NCBI RefSeq assembly: GCF_001428505.1
Contig: NZ_LMHU01000005.1
Span: 310,001-374,000, forward strand
DNA from: Terrabacter sp. Root181
GTDB taxonomy: Bacteria; Actinomycetota; Actinomycetes; Actinomycetales; Dermatophilaceae
Reading direction: 5' to 3'
Length of the DNA: 64,000 bases
Positions 54,201 to 61,558 of the stretch are shown here, piece after piece. The position numbers and the translations under genes are program-made. The stretch's first letter is position 1. Every line of letters starts with the position of its first letter. The notes beneath the pieces are model-generated. The model was not told the origin of the DNA. It worked only from the letters and a program-made list of their open reading frames with translations, and searched no databases.

Positions 54201-54718
54201 GTGGGGAGCCGATCAAGAGCGCGCAGGTGGCCAAGCTGGCCGGCTTCTTCGCCAAGAACACCGACACGTTCCGTGGACGGGCGACGCTGAGCCTGCTCAA
54301 GGGCTTCAACACGGCCCAGGAGCGCAAGGCGAAGTACTTCAGCCGGCTCGACTCGCGGCCGGTGCTCGAGTTCGAGATCGAGGACGGCAAGCTCAAGGCG
54401 GTCAAGCTCGGCTTCGGCGTGGGCAAGCGGCTGAAGTTCGACGTGCCCGACAAGGGCGCCGGGGCGACACCGCAGCCGGCCACGTCCGTGGCGTCCAACC
54501 AGACCGGCGGCTCCGCGGTGGCGAGCGGCGGCGACGCCAACGGTCCCGGTGGCAGCGGCAAGTCGACGTCGGCCGCCACGACGGCCACGACGGCCACGGC
54601 GACCTCGGCGACCTCGGCTGCCGACACGGGTTCCGCGTCGGGCTCGACCCAGGCGGCGACCAAGCCGACGACGTCGGCCGGCGGACAGCCAGTGACCTCG
54701 GAGGGCGCCACCAAGTAG
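45299..54718 (+). CDS. Giant secreted SpvB/FG-GAP/RHS-repeat protein, 3139 aa
   Basis: The signal peptide (RRPRRRG, a hydrophobic core, cleavage near AVA at about residue 51) is followed by an SpvB/TcaC-like N-terminal domain at about 100-150 (LTYPLRLPKGRGMTPDVTL then GLGWDL). There are at least six Asp-x-Asn-Gly-Asp calcium-type FG-GAP motifs (about 520, 614, 1294, 1430, 1509 and 1612), YD/RHS repeats from about 2065 to 2790, and an RHS-associated core at about 2837-2944 (LQGSTNIVTD, YAGGYVDED, WYSTTQARFLTVDP). An unrecognised basic domain of about 100 residues follows, then a tail of about 95 residues of Ala/Thr/Ser/Gly. RHS cores normally enclose a C-terminal toxin; no immunity gene follows. 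The protein is probably exported by Sec and surface-associated or shed. Confidence 0.92.
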   Translation: MASRSLPMPSDRDEQSVQPSQSVRRPRRRGFWAVVLAALLAMTTAIPMAVAGSPGGGIIASTLPGIAPTTPQEIGNGSTADLLYANVTEGLSQVTPPEANPSGTAELTYPLRLPKGRGMTPDVTLTYSSEGGPSWAGLGWDLAAPEVAVDTSFGAPRFCDGTAKSPPCGNVESESYTLDGDALVPNAVKAVLDPRVAERQDFTRKVETSFEQVIRHGDKPSNYWWEVRDKQGNIRYYGGTPDSGGPLGEAGTQVGIDDRSRDPKGILTDANGNGVRWFMTAKRDIGVNMFRYEYETVTYKQDDTKPTGWVALAAGASCPAGQVCPKHVYLSKILYTAASTVSGEPEDPAYEVRFIRTPGGRTDAVLDGRGGVLDLDQDVLDHVDVVYRKTGELVTRYDLGYDADPHFGKTRLRSVTQIGCNGLSACPTTGLKHTFAYFDDVATAGSGFDTAAKWDTGANPSSGGTAAYINQKLSGLGSSMTDAGDGKIYVGFNIADPEKTGSVGGSFAMNGTTNRSVIEFMDLNGDALPDKVYREAISGTGPSGEIRYQLNTSRPTTSRTADLTFGPMHKLSGFSDLPVQRTIGIQGGIEAYFGVYGVFNVGGQWSWVDSYFTDANGDGLVDLVSGTQVLFNHLVCAPGATGVEACQPTFGSSDTQTRVPLTPQTVPVSDPAFEAMVDRLREAVPPIDTVRRWIAPFEGTVTVTAKATLGTPVPDSAGGAVRVAIQKAGGELTNATITAGSPTFAATLPVHVDKGQALYFRAGSRPKGNGDAVTWEATITYAGGSVPDANGLNQRSYSLADDFTLAGRPGQFTSVSNGGTAHFSAALDKTAVTTDNLRPEVAVRNGTTKAVTTTPVTVTPITSTGAIDTPRVKTVSGSGSNWCVDDATPTSFGCFTTQADANARLAIIGQSEIGRFRLTADPTVDPPVTDADGVVTAYDAVRTRIAVDSPIDLSKITWVEAANLCFISGGTCDASKTKVSPHMDIDTYPLTTLAAPATAWTSTLGRTVTPTVTGTRDGDNPGGEVIVTAKTSAGLVYKEAFTVPSGGGAIDRALPDLALTNGTPYWFDVTMRSAGLSSHVSGLNLTMKWTESSVAKSEDVPDTVNWAGPQGYFPIAYRGWAAAGYTATAGRATTAITEDDFRTTTASGDPFDNKDDACQSMFGGSCPTDTSVNDTGFGNYPPGSGAPPEFDSSKATANIPKAFAFSAAVDADTLAQRWQGPKAKIYAGEDGLTGSARFGEDLPITGSGAGAGGGTSAPNLLGETGPIFMLMAGVGPFGGSFAAGWSRSLVDFLDMNGDGYPDTVRPDAVTYTNPRGSQECGPAAARVACTGGGVGVVDSSTTLAVSGGFGGAPIGISGNNKGTTNSTKGSSSTKGSSASDSSYGANIGGSIGAGASFTNPTSQNTHQDDKALKKVPRDATIPVQETLADLNGDGLPDRVTVDDDEIRVQLNLGHSFTPQFRWTVSSFSSTNSYSGSVGASFGFNIDNGGFAGGIAANSNVDLPNVSWDDVNGDGLLDAVYSDNGNVKVAFSNGTGLVDQAVYGTHQKSSFNVLGVINVDGKPQIRQDSSESLGGGADVTIGIPLCLVACYLILNPGGHYENSMTSTDVDLTDVNGDGYADSVSRAKGSSDIKVALNTQGRTNLLKTVTTPLGGTIGLDYHRDGNTTSHPDSQWVLDDVDVKSTRGADGIAERDSTISYGNTAQDFVNRTDLGYDSVTVSEHYTSYNHSGDVNTPTTTDKVRTTEHKYRNGSVFESGLEYETTVFDGTTSGPIMQRTRTTWALGDLDRTTAGTGAYAPLDLAGTTVEQLLALRATPKVSKVEQDWYSGGSLQQTTTMSYAYDRLGNPVQILDGGLPGTTSDDTIVNIAYGNCLTSTSEDMNTFFGCGPTIKYTPTAKAPFWSATNCQTWDSQPVGVTVTAPDGTVLRARTGNPAYCDNNSVTVQREILTPTSGATPATYAETRLTYDQWGSYNRIVMPPDAKGKRYAVRYVYDADANHANVGTVTDFALSGSGDPAGTDPADTTRRFIEDDEDPTGDAVGLASTADFDGPTGRVKTRTDANGNVTSYTYDAYSRVRTITSPDGGVATFGYHPDSSAYPYATVTHTDEFNPGTTIDTATYADGSGRVTGRKRDAQVYDPVTGETGTGFAAEGGSDVDGLGRTVHQWKPFLQTGATLADYTVDTSNPTYAKATITAYDALDRPTSERISNGATTRTAYAHEVLTDFGTVATVDVTDPLGRHTKTWMDAHANVLRNEDRTAAGSSLFTGYTYDRMGQLLRIDSPGGLATTHTYDLLGRRTSTTTPDGGLVKWTHDLAGNKTSEQSPVLREEGDVKTVFGFDFGLLTSITYPGEKPVTMDYGGYLGHPTAGNAAGKMVHVDDKARLQDFAYDVNGRLAQDVTKMTGPHPNTGPFTTSYDNDWLGRLATVSLPDGETVRNDYDTGGRLKRVVGTNDCTELGLLTTSVDATATTITVTEYQHGDPASSWNPTLPFTIRLEGEQLNVTARTPGVVPGTFDYTVERGVNGTVLLPTAAPHTSGATVRVDVAVPCVHTYLGNQRYDVYGTTSQRQTGDGVVDTTYRDVDTRRLTGRSAMSPDGTRLLMNLRYTYDLVGNVTQFKNVLPADVPSLFGGPTTQNYTYDGRYRLRTATGTWDYAPKTTRNFTWAATLDDATSKVTRMTQRDWTVDTGCTKKCTEATVIANTFDKSAYTYDPTKPNQATKVVDSLNKRTETYAYDSDGEQTTVTNPDMIRNVTWDWAGKLTEIVDHNPNNSGRKQTDYVYDYAGQLAIEIKEQGVTYYVNPWVTVRNGTMLKNIWAGNDRLAVNMTTTGDTFAQKVYFMHKDLQGSTNIVTDRVGKVFQHQEYFPTGQVWIKEDSTIFRTPWQYAGGYVDEDHNIVNFGDRWYSTTQARFLTVDPALTDDATALVENPTLTTAYTYGQSNAIGYIDTDGRLPKAANLSVSDITNTIASLEPGGEPIKSAQVAKLAGFFAKNTDTFRGRATLSLLKGFNTAQERKAKYFSRLDSRPVLEFEIEDGKLKAVKLGFGVGKRLKFDVPDKGAGATPQPATSVASNQTGGSAVASGGDANGPGGSGKSTSAATTATTATATSATSAADTGSASGSTQAATKPTTSAGGQPVTSEGATK

Positions 54719-54729
54719 CCGTGGATCCC

Positions 54730-54776
54730 GGTTGAGGTGTTCGGCGCGCAGGATCTGCGAGCCGAATACCTCAACC
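54730..54776. terminator. Hairpin between the RHS gene and the convergent reductase
   Basis: GGTTGAGGTGTTCGGC (54730-54745) pairs with GCCGAATACCTCAACC (54761-54776) with one G-T wobble; CGCA and TGCG extend it around a GGATC loop. It is the third member of the GAGGT/ACCTC hairpin family and again lies between convergent genes. Confidence 0.8.
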
Positions 54777-54795
54777 GACGGGGGCTGAGGCGCGC

Positions 54796-56163
54796 TCAGC
54801 GCAGGTTGTAGAACTCACGGTGGACGTCGGCCGTCCTGACGCCTTCGCGGACGAGGTCTCGCTGGAGGGCGGTCACCATCTGCTCCGGCCCGCAGAGGAA
54901 GACGGAGAGCTGGTGGGGCTCGGCGGCGACGGTCTCGAGCACGTGCTCGGCCGTCAGCCGTGGGTCGGTCGCGGTGTCGACGAGGTGGAGGTGCAGCTCC
55001 TCGTGGTGCCCCGCGAGGTGGGCGACCTCGTCGGCGAGGGGAGCGGGGCCACGCGCCGTGTAGAAGAGGTCGACGCGGTGGGGCAGCTCACCGGGCCTCG
55101 CCGACCGGAGCCAGCTGAGCATCGGCGCGACCCCGATGCCGCCGGCCACCCACACCTGGTGCTCGGTGCCCCGCGTGTAGTCGAAGTGGCCCTGGGGACT
55201 GCTGATGACGGCCGGCATGCCGGGCTCGACGAGGTCGCCGATGCTGGACGTGAAGTCGCCGAGAGCCCGCACGGTGATGCGGATCTCCTTCTCCTGCGGG
55301 CCGCTCGCGATGGTGAAGGGGTGGCGGTGCCAGCGGTCACGGGCCTCGAGGTTGACCAGGGCGAACTGGCCGGGCCGGAAGGCGAAGCGGTCCCCGAGCG
55401 GACGCAGCCAGATCTCGAAGGACGCGTCGTCGATGGGCTCGACGGACGACACCTCGTAGTCGTGGGTGCGCGCCAGGCGCCGGGCCAGCAGCTCGCGGTA
55501 GAGGTAGAAGGCCAGCCCGACAGCGCCGACCGTGACGTAGGACCAGCGCAGCAGCTGTGAGCCGAAGACCGTTGCGTCCATCAGTCCGTGGACGACCCCG
55601 AACCCGAGGAAGACGCCGGTGAGGCGGTGGAAGCCGCGCCAGAGCCCGTAGCGACCGATCCATCGTCCGGCGAAGCGCGCAGGTGGTGTCCCGGTGAACC
55701 GCTCCACCGGCCGGCGCAGCGGACGAGGGGTGATGGAGCGCCACCGCGGAGCGATGGCCCACACGGTGAGGGTCGCCAGGCCGACGACGCCGATCGTGCC
55801 GAGGGTCGGGCCGAGCTGGGTGGGGTTCGGGTTGCCCGTCGTCGCGATGTGGATGCCGATGAGGACCGTGCCCGCCATCGCGACCCGCCGGTGCCACACC
55901 GCGGCCTTGTCGACGCCGTCGAAGAACTGCTCCACCCAGCGCAGCGTGCTGATGAGGACGAGACCGACGGACAGGAGCAGGACACCCTCGGCACCGATGA
56001 GCTGACCGACGAACTGGCCCACGTCGCCACGGGGTCGGGCGACCAGCCAGAGCAGGGCGAAGGCGAGGACGAGGGCGGCGATCGTCGCCGGCCCGACCAG
56101 GCGGGTGACGATGTGCGCCCCGCGGTAGGGACGGCGGTGGCGCACCTGCGTCTCGAGGGCCAT
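54796..56163 (-). CDS. Membrane ferric-reductase-like ferredoxin reductase
   Basis: The protein has 455 residues. The N-terminal half has about six membrane segments with His residues able to hold haem (HIATTG, HRLTGVFLGFGVVHG). An FAD-binding barrel follows (FRPGQFALVNL, RHPFTIAS), then an NAD-binding domain (WVAGGIGVAPMLSWL, FLCGPEQMV). It moves electrons from NAD(P)H through FAD and haem across the membrane, as in ferric reductases and NOX relatives. ATG 56163 is chosen over upstream 56259 because the fold begins there; the ribosome site is weak. Confidence 0.9.
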   Translation of the reverse strand: MALETQVRHRRPYRGAHIVTRLVGPATIAALVLAFALLWLVARPRGDVGQFVGQLIGAEGVLLLSVGLVLISTLRWVEQFFDGVDKAAVWHRRVAMAGTVLIGIHIATTGNPNPTQLGPTLGTIGVVGLATLTVWAIAPRWRSITPRPLRRPVERFTGTPPARFAGRWIGRYGLWRGFHRLTGVFLGFGVVHGLMDATVFGSQLLRWSYVTVGAVGLAFYLYRELLARRLARTHDYEVSSVEPIDDASFEIWLRPLGDRFAFRPGQFALVNLEARDRWHRHPFTIASGPQEKEIRITVRALGDFTSSIGDLVEPGMPAVISSPQGHFDYTRGTEHQVWVAGGIGVAPMLSWLRSARPGELPHRVDLFYTARGPAPLADEVAHLAGHHEELHLHLVDTATDPRLTAEHVLETVAAEPHQLSVFLCGPEQMVTALQRDLVREGVRTADVHREFYNLR

Positions 56164-56603
56164 CGTGGGTCTCGGCTTTCGGTCGGGGCACTCGGCGCGG
56201 TGCGCGGGAACACGGGTGTCGGCCCTGGTCGTGCTCCCCGAGGGGCCATCCCCAGACACGTACCCCGTCGCTGGTGCCTCGGCACGTCCTCCGGCCTACC
56301 GAGGCGTTCGAGCTCAGTGGTGGCCGTGCCGCCGGTTTCCCGGCGGCAGGCTGCCGACAGCGCTAGCGTGATCTGGCGTACCGCCGAACACATCTGGCTG
56401 GATCCGACCCCCTCCCGGAGGCCGCCAGCCGAGCCACGCACGTCCCCCACCGAGGACGCGCCGTCGGCGTGCGGCTCGTCCGTGGGCCGTGCGCATCGCG
56501 GGTCCGTGACCTGAGGTCCCGCCCAATGTCTCGGGGACCAGCAAGGAGTGACGGCTGAGCCGCCCCACACGCGACCCCGCCGGCACCCGGACGAGGAGCT
56601 GTC
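56164..56603. other. Divergent intergenic region, reductase / secreted protein
   Basis: The 440 nt contain no convincing gene; open frames crossing it on the minus strand are antisense extensions. GAGGAG near 56592-56597 is the ribosome site of the next gene. TAGCGT near 56363 is a possible -10 box to the right. Confidence 0.4.
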
Positions 56604-58352
56604 GTGAGAGCACACCGTTCCAGCCGCCGACTCCGCACCGCCGTCGCGTGCCTCACCGGATCGGCCCTGCTGGCCGCCTCGGTGACCGCCGTCGCGGTCG
56701 CGGCCGAGGCCCCCTCCGTCGCACCACATCGGGAGGCGTCGAGGCCGATCTTCTCGGCGCCGGTGGCGCCGGACGTTTCCCCGCCGATGTCCGCCCTCAC
56801 CGCCGCGGGCGGCCAGCGGACCGTCTCGACCGCTCGAATCCTCAACGAGCGCGGCGCGCCCGGCGCAGGCAGGGCGGCGACGTCGCCATCGGCCGACGCC
56901 GCGCTCCAGACGTCCGCCCCCGCGCTCGCCGTGGGTCCGACCATCGCCAACTTCGAGGGGGTCAGCAACCAGGACAACTTCACCCTCTTCGGTGGCCGCG
57001 TCAACCCGCCGGACCCGATCGGGGACGTGGGCCCGAACCACTACGTCGAGATGACGAACCTGGCCTACCAGGTCTTCGACAAGTCCGGCACGCCGCTGAT
57101 CCCGGCGACACCGATCGGGGCCCTGTGGGCCGGCTTCGCCGTCAACGACTGCACCGAGGGCTCCGGCGACCCGGTCGTCCTCTACGACCAGCTCACCGGC
57201 CGGTGGCTCCTGTCGCAGTTCACGACGAGCGGGCTCGACGACCCCACCAAGCCGTTCTGGAACTGCGTCGCCATCTCGACGACCGGAGACCCGACCGGCA
57301 CCTACTACCGCTACGCGTTCAAGACCGAGAACTTCCAGTACTTCCCGGACTACCCGAAGTACGGCGTCTGGACCGACTCCTACGTGCTCACCACGCGTGA
57401 GTTCGGCCCGACGGTCGAGTACGGCATCGGCGTCTACGCGCTCGAGAAGAACAAGATGGTCAACGGCCAGCCCGCCCGGGTCGTCAGCTACTTCCTCGAC
57501 GGCAACGCGCCGGGCATGCTGCCCCTCGTCGGCGACGGGTTGCTCCCGGCAGACATCGACGGCATGACCAAGCCCCGCGAGGACAGTGCGATCCCCATCG
57601 TCGGGACGCAGGACGACGGCGGTGGCTACGGCGCCACCTCGGACGCGCTCAACGTCTGGGACCTCCGGGTCAAGTGGCGCTCCACCCCCACCTCGTCGTT
57701 GACGCTGGCGACCCAGCTGCCCGTCGCGGCCTTCGACTCGCAGTTCCCGTGCGCCCCGACGGCGCGAGACTGCCTGCCGCAGCCCGGCATCACGGACCCC
57801 AACCAGTACCTCGACGTGCTCAGCTACCGACAGCGCCCGACCTGGCGACTGGCGTACCGCAGCTTCAAGGGGGTCGAGTCGCTCGTCACCGCACAGTCGG
57901 TGGAGGCGTCGCCCGGCCAGGCCGGGATGCGCTGGTACGAGGTGCGTCGCGGATCCGCGGGGACGTATGCCGTCGCGCAACAGGGCACGTACGCCCCCGC
58001 CGACGGCGTGCACCGCTGGATGGGCAGCATCGCCCAGGACAAGAAGGGAAACATGGCGCTCGGCTACAGCGTGGTCAACGGTGTGGACGTCTATCCCGGG
58101 ATCCGCTACACGGGAAGGTCGGCGGCCGCGCCGCTGGGGACGATGAATCTCGCTGAGGGCACGATCATCAACGGCTCGGGCGTCCAGACGACGACGAACT
58201 CGCGCTGGGGCGACTACACCTCGATGAACGTCGACCCGTCGGACGACTGCACCTTCTGGTACGTCAACGAGTACTACACGGCGGCGGGGCAGGCGTCGAG
58301 CCCCGCGGGTTGGCAGACCCGGATCGCGAGCTTCCGGCTCCCCGGCTGCTGA
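56604..58352 (+). CDS. Secreted propeller-like protein, 582 aa
   Basis: The N-terminal signal has SSRRLRTAVA, a hydrophobic stretch and cleavage near VAA-EA. After an Ala/Ser/Pro-rich linker of about 90 residues comes a large beta-rich domain with repeated blade-like motifs (DPIGDVGPNHYVEM, GDPVVLYDQLTGRWLLSQF, RWGDYTSMNVDP, CTFWYVNEYYT) and four or more Cys. It resembles secreted seven-bladed sialidase-like folds common in environmental bacteria; no catalytic set was identified. GAGGAG lies 5 nt before GTG 56604. It may bind or cleave surface polymers. Confidence 0.82.
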   Translation: MRAHRSSRRLRTAVACLTGSALLAASVTAVAVAAEAPSVAPHREASRPIFSAPVAPDVSPPMSALTAAGGQRTVSTARILNERGAPGAGRAATSPSADAALQTSAPALAVGPTIANFEGVSNQDNFTLFGGRVNPPDPIGDVGPNHYVEMTNLAYQVFDKSGTPLIPATPIGALWAGFAVNDCTEGSGDPVVLYDQLTGRWLLSQFTTSGLDDPTKPFWNCVAISTTGDPTGTYYRYAFKTENFQYFPDYPKYGVWTDSYVLTTREFGPTVEYGIGVYALEKNKMVNGQPARVVSYFLDGNAPGMLPLVGDGLLPADIDGMTKPREDSAIPIVGTQDDGGGYGATSDALNVWDLRVKWRSTPTSSLTLATQLPVAAFDSQFPCAPTARDCLPQPGITDPNQYLDVLSYRQRPTWRLAYRSFKGVESLVTAQSVEASPGQAGMRWYEVRRGSAGTYAVAQQGTYAPADGVHRWMGSIAQDKKGNMALGYSVVNGVDVYPGIRYTGRSAAAPLGTMNLAEGTIINGSGVQTTTNSRWGDYTSMNVDPSDDCTFWYVNEYYTAAGQASSPAGWQTRIASFRLPGC

Positions 58353-58399
58353 CGCCACGGGGGCATCGAGCCCCCCCTCCCGCCAGCAAGGGAGAGCGC

Positions 58400-58432
58400 G
58401 TTCACCCGGCGTCGTCACGACGCCGGGTGAAC
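58400..58432. terminator. Perfect 15-bp hairpin between convergent genes
   Basis: GTTCACCCGGCGTCG (58400-58414), loop TCA, then CGACGCCGGGTGAAC (58418-58432). It lies 47 nt past one stop and about 115 nt from the convergent stop, and probably terminates both. Confidence 0.8.
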
Positions 58433-58545
58433 ACGTCCTGGCGGCGGGTGGGCCGGTTCGGTCCACGGCGTCGCGGGGAGGGGGGCGGTCATGGTGCCTT
58501 GCCCGGGGCGCACGCGCGTCGGTGGAGGTCAGCCCCCGCAGGGAG

Positions 58546-60564
58546 TCAGAGGGTGATGGCGAAACCGCCTCCCGTCACCCTCACCGTCGGGGAGTGCGCG
58601 GCGCCACGGCGTGCGCCGTCAGCGCTCCACGTCCAGCCACGGCCCGGGGCCACGGCCGGCGTCGTCGACGGCGTCGTGCCGGCGTCGACGTAGAGGACGG
58701 CCGGATGCCCGTCGCCCCTCGAGTAGCGCACCGTCGAGACCGCGGGCTGGATGAGGAGGCAGTCGAGCTGCAGGTCTCCGTCGGACTCGACGACGACGGC
58801 CACGGTCCCTGAGGGCAGTGGGCGGCTCAGCGGGAAGGGCCGCAGTAGCCCCTCGGCCTCCACGACGCCGGTCTCACGCAGCCCGCCGTTGTCCAGGGTG
58901 CCGAGCAGCGTGCGATGGCCGTGCTTCGAGACCGCGGTGTAGCGGCTGGTCCCCAGCCGGCCCGTCCGACGGTTGACGACGGGATGGACGAACGCGCCGT
59001 CGTCGCCCACGACGTCGAGCCGCACCGAGCCGCCGCGAGGCACCGACACGTACGCCCCGCCCGACCAGTTGGCTGCCCCCGTCCAGGTCGACGGCGGCGT
59101 CACGACGGCCGCGCCGCCCTGCAGGGCACCCGACTCGGCCTCGACGTGGTGCAGGCCCACCCAGTGGTAGCCGGTGACGGACGCCGCCAGCGCGGCTGCC
59201 TGCGGGTGCGCGTCCAGCGCGATCATCGCCAGCAGACCGTGGATCGTCGACTCCGCGCCGGAGTTGCGGTTGACCCGCCCGTCGAACTCCACCCCGTCGA
59301 AGGTCGCTCCCGTGGCGGGGTCGTACGTCGGCGCACCGCTCGGGTTCGCACCGAAGAACCATCCGCCGGCCAGCCCGGCGAGCTGCAGGAAGCCCTCGGA
59401 CCCGGTCAGGTCGGCTGCCGCCAGGAGCCCGGAGACGCGGCCCTCCGCCCCATAGGCGATCTGGGCCTCTCCGGGCAGGGGCGACCACGCGTTGTAGGGC
59501 CCGCCGGAGGCGAGGAGCGTCGGAGTGAACGACCCGGCATCGGAGAGCGCCGCCGAGCGCAGTGACGCGGCCCCCAGCACGGCGGACGACCGGCTCAGCG
59601 CCTGGGCGGCCTCGCCACCCCAGGCGTGCCACAGGCTCTGCGAGCCGACCCACGGCATGACGGCGCCGAACGGCCAGACCCCGGTCCCTCCGCTGCGCAT
59701 CGCCGCGACGCCCTCGGCGTAGCGCGACAACGCCGTCCGCGCTCGCGTGTCGGTCCGAGCGACGCCGACGTATGCCGCGAGCCCGAGGCACGCCTCGGCC
59801 GTTGCGTCGGCGCCGCCCGTGATCAACCACCCGGGCACCCGGACGTCGTCCGCCACCAGCCAGGTGCCGTAGCGCCCCAGTGACGCTCGCTCGAGCGCGT
59901 CGACGGCCAGCTGGAGCCGCTCGCGCAGGAAGTCGGCGAACCGAGGGTCGACGGCGGCGAACGCGGCATACCCCTCGCCGAGAGCCCAGACGGTGCGCGC
60001 CAGCCAGTAGGACTCGTCGCTGTCCGAAGGGTCGGGCAGCTCGCGCGGCTCGGCGCTCGGGTTGAGCGTGCCGTCCGCCTGCATCCACAGCACGACGTTG
60101 CCGGCATACGGGCCCGTCGCGTCCTGGAGGAAGGTCAGCGTCCGGAGCAGCTCGGCCGCGTGGTCCCGGCTCGGCTCGCTTCCGGTGGACACCCAGTGTC
60201 GGGTGAAGACCACGGCCGCCCGGGCGACGTCGTCCGCGTTGTAGGCCCCTTGGGACCAGTACCCGGTGGTCGGGTCGAGGGAGCCGCCGCCGACGCGTCG
60301 CCAGCCGCCGGCGGCTTGGGCGTCGGCGTAGGTCCAGGGCGCCAGAGCCGTGGGTCGCGCCGCGATCTCGTAGGTCGTGTGGGTCGAGCTCGCCTGCAGC
60401 GGAACGGAGTCCAAGAGCCACTGCAGGTGCGCTAGGTTCGTCAGTGGGCCAGCCGGCGCCGAGTCCTGCGCCCCCGCGACTCCGGCGGCGCGTGCACCGG
60501 TCGAGCCCACGACGAGCCCTGCCGCTGCGGTGGATCCGGCGATGAAGGTACGACGAGTGATCAT
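58546..60564 (-). CDS. Tat-exported protein of a mannoside/glycan operon, 672 aa
   Basis: The N-terminus TRRTFIAGSTAAAGLVVG is a twin-arginine signal with an Ala-rich cleavage region near ARA. The body up to about residue 440 is helical and Trp-rich (WLARTVWALGEGYAAF, WPFGAVMPWVGSQSLWHAWGG), consistent with an (alpha/alpha)6 barrel of glycan-active enzymes. The last 200 residues are a beta-rich carbohydrate-binding-like region. It follows the GH130 gene by 22 nt, so it is probably an extracytoplasmic glycoside-active enzyme. Family and catalytic residues were not identified. Confidence 0.78.
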   Translation of the reverse strand: MITRRTFIAGSTAAAGLVVGSTGARAAGVAGAQDSAPAGPLTNLAHLQWLLDSVPLQASSTHTTYEIAARPTALAPWTYADAQAAGGWRRVGGGSLDPTTGYWSQGAYNADDVARAAVVFTRHWVSTGSEPSRDHAAELLRTLTFLQDATGPYAGNVVLWMQADGTLNPSAEPRELPDPSDSDESYWLARTVWALGEGYAAFAAVDPRFADFLRERLQLAVDALERASLGRYGTWLVADDVRVPGWLITGGADATAEACLGLAAYVGVARTDTRARTALSRYAEGVAAMRSGGTGVWPFGAVMPWVGSQSLWHAWGGEAAQALSRSSAVLGAASLRSAALSDAGSFTPTLLASGGPYNAWSPLPGEAQIAYGAEGRVSGLLAAADLTGSEGFLQLAGLAGGWFFGANPSGAPTYDPATGATFDGVEFDGRVNRNSGAESTIHGLLAMIALDAHPQAAALAASVTGYHWVGLHHVEAESGALQGGAAVVTPPSTWTGAANWSGGAYVSVPRGGSVRLDVVGDDGAFVHPVVNRRTGRLGTSRYTAVSKHGHRTLLGTLDNGGLRETGVVEAEGLLRPFPLSRPLPSGTVAVVVESDGDLQLDCLLIQPAVSTVRYSRGDGHPAVLYVDAGTTPSTTPAVAPGRGWTWSADGARRGAAHSPTVRVTGGGFAITL

Positions 60565-60586
60565 GACTGCTCCCTGTCCCTGGTGA

Positions 60587-61558
60587 TCATGACGGCGCCA
60601 AAAGATCGGAGTGCCGCGCCCCGGGCACGAACGTCGCCACCCCGAGGGTCGAGTCGGACTGGCCGTAGTAGACCAGCCAGCGGTCCCTGAGCCAGACCAG
60701 GCCCTCGACGAACGTCACGTTCGACACGAGGCCCTCGCGCTCCTCGCGGGTCACGGGCTCGAGCCACGGACGGGTCAGCTCGGCCAGGATCTCGTCGGGC
60801 CGGTCGGGGTGGATCAGCAGCTGCCCAGCCGTGTAGCGGACCGAGCCGTCGGCGTTCTTCACGGCAGCGTTGTGCAGCAGGAGGATCAGGCCGTCGTCCG
60901 TGATGAGCGGCTGCGGCCCGACCTCGACGAGGAAGTCGCTGAACGTCCCCGGCCGCGGCGCCATGACCGGCGGCTCGGTGTCCGAGACGGTCGGCGTCCA
61001 CGTGAGCAGGTCGTCCGACGTCGCCGTCCAGATGGACCCCTCACCGAAGTACATGAGCCACCGGCCGTTGACCTTGGCCGGCACGATTCCGCCTGCCTTC
61101 GACCAGGGGCCCGTCTCGCCACGACCCTGCGGCTGGAAGGTGTCGAAGTCGGGGAAGAGCGGACCGTGCTTGGTCCAGGTGCGCAGGTCGGTCGAGGTGG
61201 CCAGGCAGAGCAGCGACTGCGTGCGGTCCCACCCGCTGTAGGTGAGGTAGTACGTCCCGTCGATCGCGATCACCCGGGGGTCCTCGCACCCGAACCGGTC
61301 GTAGTCCTCGCTGGGCGAGAGCACCGGCTCCGGCTCCCGCTCGAACCGGTAGCCGTCGTCGCTCCAGGCCAGGCCGACGTGCGAGACGATGTCGTCCGCG
61401 TGTGCCCGGTAGAGCAGGGCCACCCGGTCGTCCACGACGACCGCGGCCGGGTTGTAGACGCTCCCGGACTCCCAGGTGTCGCCTTGGGGAGCCAGGATCG
61501 GGTTGTCCTCGTGCGGGGTGAACGGACCGAGCGGGAAGTGGACGGGGCCGTGGGACAT
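60587..61558 (-). CDS. GH130-family beta-mannoside phosphorylase/mannosidase
   Basis: The protein has 323 residues. A five-bladed propeller with NPAAVVVDDRVALLYRA, the CEDPRV motif carrying the catalytic Asp, and FGEGSIW/ATSDDLLTW mark GH130. The family either phosphorolyses or hydrolyses beta-mannosides; residues deciding this were not resolved. It lacks a signal peptide and so acts inside, on imported oligosaccharide. ATG 61558 overlaps the previous stop as TGATG; GTG 61561 is also possible. Confidence 0.9.
   Translation of the reverse strand: MSHGPVHFPLGPFTPHEDNPILAPQGDTWESGSVYNPAAVVVDDRVALLYRAHADDIVSHVGLAWSDDGYRFEREPEPVLSPSEDYDRFGCEDPRVIAIDGTYYLTYSGWDRTQSLLCLATSTDLRTWTKHGPLFPDFDTFQPQGRGETGPWSKAGGIVPAKVNGRWLMYFGEGSIWTATSDDLLTWTPTVSDTEPPVMAPRPGTFSDFLVEVGPQPLITDDGLILLLHNAAVKNADGSVRYTAGQLLIHPDRPDEILAELTRPWLEPVTREEREGLVSNVTFVEGLVWLRDRWLVYYGQSDSTLGVATFVPGARHSDLLAPS

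Noticed and set aside
44889-54795. RHS toxin-immunity pair
   Set aside because: No small gene follows the RHS stop; the next gene is convergent and encodes a ferredoxin reductase, so immunity cannot be assigned.
55581-58466. 961-codon minus-strand open frame spanning the reductase upstream region and the secreted protein
   Set aside because: It runs antisense to the propeller-like gene and out of frame through the reductase; low-complexity composition and no start signal.
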